Below, piece by piece: positions 4,180-5,668 of a stretch of DNA of 5,668 nt. The DNA comes from Casp-actino8 sp032118015 (GTDB lineage Bacteria > Actinomycetota > Acidimicrobiia > Acidimicrobiales > Ilumatobacteraceae). Position numbers and translations under genes: made by a program. The notes under the pieces were generated by a model, which was given only the letters and a program-made list of their open reading frames with translations, made no database searches and was not told where the DNA came from. The number at the start of each line of letters is the position of its first letter. Positions within the stretch are counted from its first letter, which is position 1. The DNA lies in assembly GCA_032118015.1 (NCBI GenBank), contig JAULYE010000036.1:1-5668 (forward strand). Direction: 5' to 3'.

Positions 4180-5565
4180 ATGAGGTGGCGGTTCGTCGTC
4201 GCAATGATCGGTGTCGTGTCTCTGGTCGTTTTTTCTTTCGATTACCCGCTGGTGCAGTACGTATCGGAAGTCCAACGGGACCGGATCGTCACTGCCATGG
4301 AACGCGATGCATACGTCTTGGCAGGGCGAACGAGCCGCACAGCTCTCGTGGGTGGGGCAGCGAACGTACAGGCAGCGCAAGATCTCATATCCGAGTTCGC
4401 GATGGACCACGACGCGACTGCTGCCATCATCGACGCAGCAGGATTTCTCGTTGCGAGCACGGATCCTGGTGCTCGAGCAGGATCGGATTTCACGAATCGA
4501 CCGGAAGTGTCCGCGGCAATCGATGGAACGTTTTCCTCGGGTGTGCGTGATTCGGTGACCCTTGGAGGATCGATCGTCTACGTCGCTGTGCCAATCGTCT
4601 TCGGGGACGATGTCTTGGGCGCGGTGCGCTTGACCACCCCCAAGAGTGTGGTGGACGACAAAGTCGATCAGCAGATCAGGAGTCTCGTCATAGCCGCGCT
4701 GGTCTCGCTCGTCTTCGCTGCAGCGGTTGCACTTGGGTTGTCGGGCCTCCTCATTCGACCGGTCAATTCGTTGCGCCGAAGCGTCGACCGGATCGCAGAG
4801 GGCAAGTTGGACACGGAGATTGCGGTGAGCGGCCCGGGGGAGATCCGACATTTGAGTCGCGCGTTCGCGCGAATGTCACAACGGGTCACCAGCATGCTCG
4901 AGAGTCAGCGCTCGTTCGCAGGGGATGCAGCGCATCAATTGAGGTCGCCTCTGACTGCTCTCCGGCTTCGACTCGAACAAGCGCTCGACGATGCTGATCG
5001 TGATACCGCATCGGCGAAGTCGCACATCGAGGCGGCTTTGGCGGATGCGGATCGCATGGTCAATCTCACCGAGGCACTTCTCCGACTTGCTCGAACCGAG
5101 GGCGTCACGATGGCATACGAGGACATCGATTTGCGCAGCGAACTTGTCGACATGGTCGAGCAGTGGTCACCTCTGGCGCAGGAGGGTGGGTTCGAGGTCG
5201 AACTGGGAGTGATCGAAGTTGGGCACCTACGGACGTCTCAGCTGGCTCTGCGCGAGATCGTCGGCAACTTCATTGACAATGCGATCTCGTACTCGCCGAG
5301 TGGAACACGCATCGTCGTTGCCGTCAAGAAGGCGGCATCGGGTGTGGAGATCGTTGTCAGCGATCAGGGTCCGGGTATGTCTGAGAGCGATCGTGAGCGG
5401 GCCTTTGATCGGTTCTGGCGCGGAGGTTCAGAGGTTCAGGGCACTGGACTGGGCCTGGCAATCGTCGCCCAACTCGCAGCGAATGCAGGACTCGGGGTCG
5501 AACTGCGACCTGGTTCATCCAAAGGATTGGATGCTGTTCTCGTTGTCCCCTCACAATCAGAGTGA
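4180..5565 (+). CDS. Membrane sensor histidine kinase (Cache-like sensor, HAMP, HisKA, HATPase_c)
   Basis: A 461-residue kinase paired with the preceding response regulator. Helix 1 spans about residues 4-22. The extracytoplasmic segment (about 25-165) has a single-Cache look, with AAIIDAAGFLVAS (82-94), DFTNRPEV, then VYVAVPIVF and VLGAVRLTTP; this fold usually binds small ligands such as organic acids. Helix 2 is about 168-192, followed by a HAMP linker from RPVNSL (193 on). The H box AAHQLRSPLTALR carries phospho-acceptor H252. The ATPase domain has the N box NFIDNA (N363, N367), G1 DQGPGM (D395), F box FDRFWRG (409 on) and G2 GTGLGLAIV (421-429). All catalytic motifs are intact. Phosphate should pass from H252 to D48 of the regulator. 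The ligand is unknown. Since the system sits back to back with an ApbE/haem b operon, a redox, metal or electron-acceptor cue is plausible but inferred. Confidence 0.93.
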   Translation: MRWRFVVAMIGVVSLVVFSFDYPLVQYVSEVQRDRIVTAMERDAYVLAGRTSRTALVGGAANVQAAQDLISEFAMDHDATAAIIDAAGFLVASTDPGARAGSDFTNRPEVSAAIDGTFSSGVRDSVTLGGSIVYVAVPIVFGDDVLGAVRLTTPKSVVDDKVDQQIRSLVIAALVSLVFAAAVALGLSGLLIRPVNSLRRSVDRIAEGKLDTEIAVSGPGEIRHLSRAFARMSQRVTSMLESQRSFAGDAAHQLRSPLTALRLRLEQALDDADRDTASAKSHIEAALADADRMVNLTEALLRLARTEGVTMAYEDIDLRSELVDMVEQWSPLAQEGGFEVELGVIEVGHLRTSQLALREIVGNFIDNAISYSPSGTRIVVAVKKAASGVEIVVSDQGPGMSESDRERAFDRFWRGGSEVQGTGLGLAIVAQLAANAGLGVELRPGSSKGLDAVLVVPSQSE

Positions 5566-5568
5566 GGG

Positions 5569-5584
5569 ATCCCTCGAAAGGGAT
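5569..5584. terminator. Small hairpin after the kinase gene, possible bidirectional terminator
   Basis: ATCCCT (5569-5574) pairs with AGGGAT (5579-5584) around the loop CGAA, 4 bases after the kinase stop, and is followed by TTTG. A competing 12-base palindrome GAGGGATCCCTC (5564-5575) overlaps the stop codon itself. The stem is short and the U-run is weak, but the position between apparently convergent genes fits a terminator. Confidence 0.35.
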
Positions 5585-5611
5585 TTGTGAACCTCGACAG
5601 GTGGAGTTTTG

Positions 5612-5668
5612 TCAACGGCGCTGGGCAGTGCGGAGCCCCGCCCAAGCGAGATCACTGACTTGCCTGGC
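5612..5668 (-). CDS. Possible C-terminal tail of a convergent gene (5' truncated by window)
   Basis: On the minus strand the frame entering at the right edge reads 18 residues, ARQVSDLAWAGLRTAQRR, before a TGA at 5614-5612. An amphipathic, Arg-rich ending is common for soluble proteins. The position, 46 bases from the kinase stop with a hairpin between, suits a convergent gene end. The fragment is too short to name a family and could be chance. Confidence 0.35.
   Translation of the reverse strand, partial: ARQVSDLAWAGLRTAQRR

Noticed and set aside
4072..4851. Minus-strand frame of 259 residues opposite the kinase gene
   Set aside because: It has no recognisable motif, is rich in Arg/His/Cys/Asp as antisense frames of GC-rich genes usually are, and lies opposite a kinase with all motifs intact.

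Overview
The window comes from a fairly GC-rich bacterium, most likely an actinomycete-type organism (phylum Actinomycetota). The signs are GC-rich third codon positions, GTG and TTG starts, at least one start that looks leaderless, and an actinobacterial style of OmpR-type regulator and HAMP histidine kinase. An assignment within the phylum (for example Acidimicrobiia) is only a guess, because there is no marker gene.

Left edge (1-774, + strand): the last 42 codons of an unrecognised gene, then, after a 9-base gap, a complete class I SAM-dependent methyltransferase of the Methyltransf_24 type. It converges on the next operon, with only 24 bases between the stop codons. A perfect 11-bp stem-loop lies just inside the 3' end of the opposing gene.

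Centre (799-3371, - strand): a tight four-gene operon, read right to left. It encodes (i) a secreted protein ending in an extremely Asp-rich tail, (ii) a single-pass or secreted protein with a Pro-rich stalk and a Gly/Ser-rich C-terminus, (iii) an ApbE-type FAD:protein FMN transferase, and (iv) a five-helix, four-histidine ferric-reductase-like haem b membrane protein. The last two junctions are stop/start overlaps (TTGA and ATGA). This resembles flavinylation-based transmembrane electron-transfer modules, but no canonical FMN-binding domain protein is visible. The two low-complexity proteins occupy that slot.

Right half (3493-5565, + strand): a divergently transcribed two-component system, made of an OmpR-family response regulator and a Cache/HAMP sensor histidine kinase. 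The 121-base divergent intergenic region carries TCCAAG three times at exactly 11-bp spacing, plus a one-mismatch fourth copy in phase. This is the architecture expected of an OmpR/PhoB-type operator. It lies directly upstream of a TANNNT -10 element placed for leaderless transcription of the redox operon. The simplest model is that the kinase senses an extracytoplasmic cue and the regulator controls the redox operon, and perhaps its own genes.

Right edge (5566-5668): a small hairpin and probably the last 18 codons of a convergent gene. I see no RNA genes, CRISPR arrays, insertion sequences or phage genes. No gene-free stretch exceeds about 120 bases.
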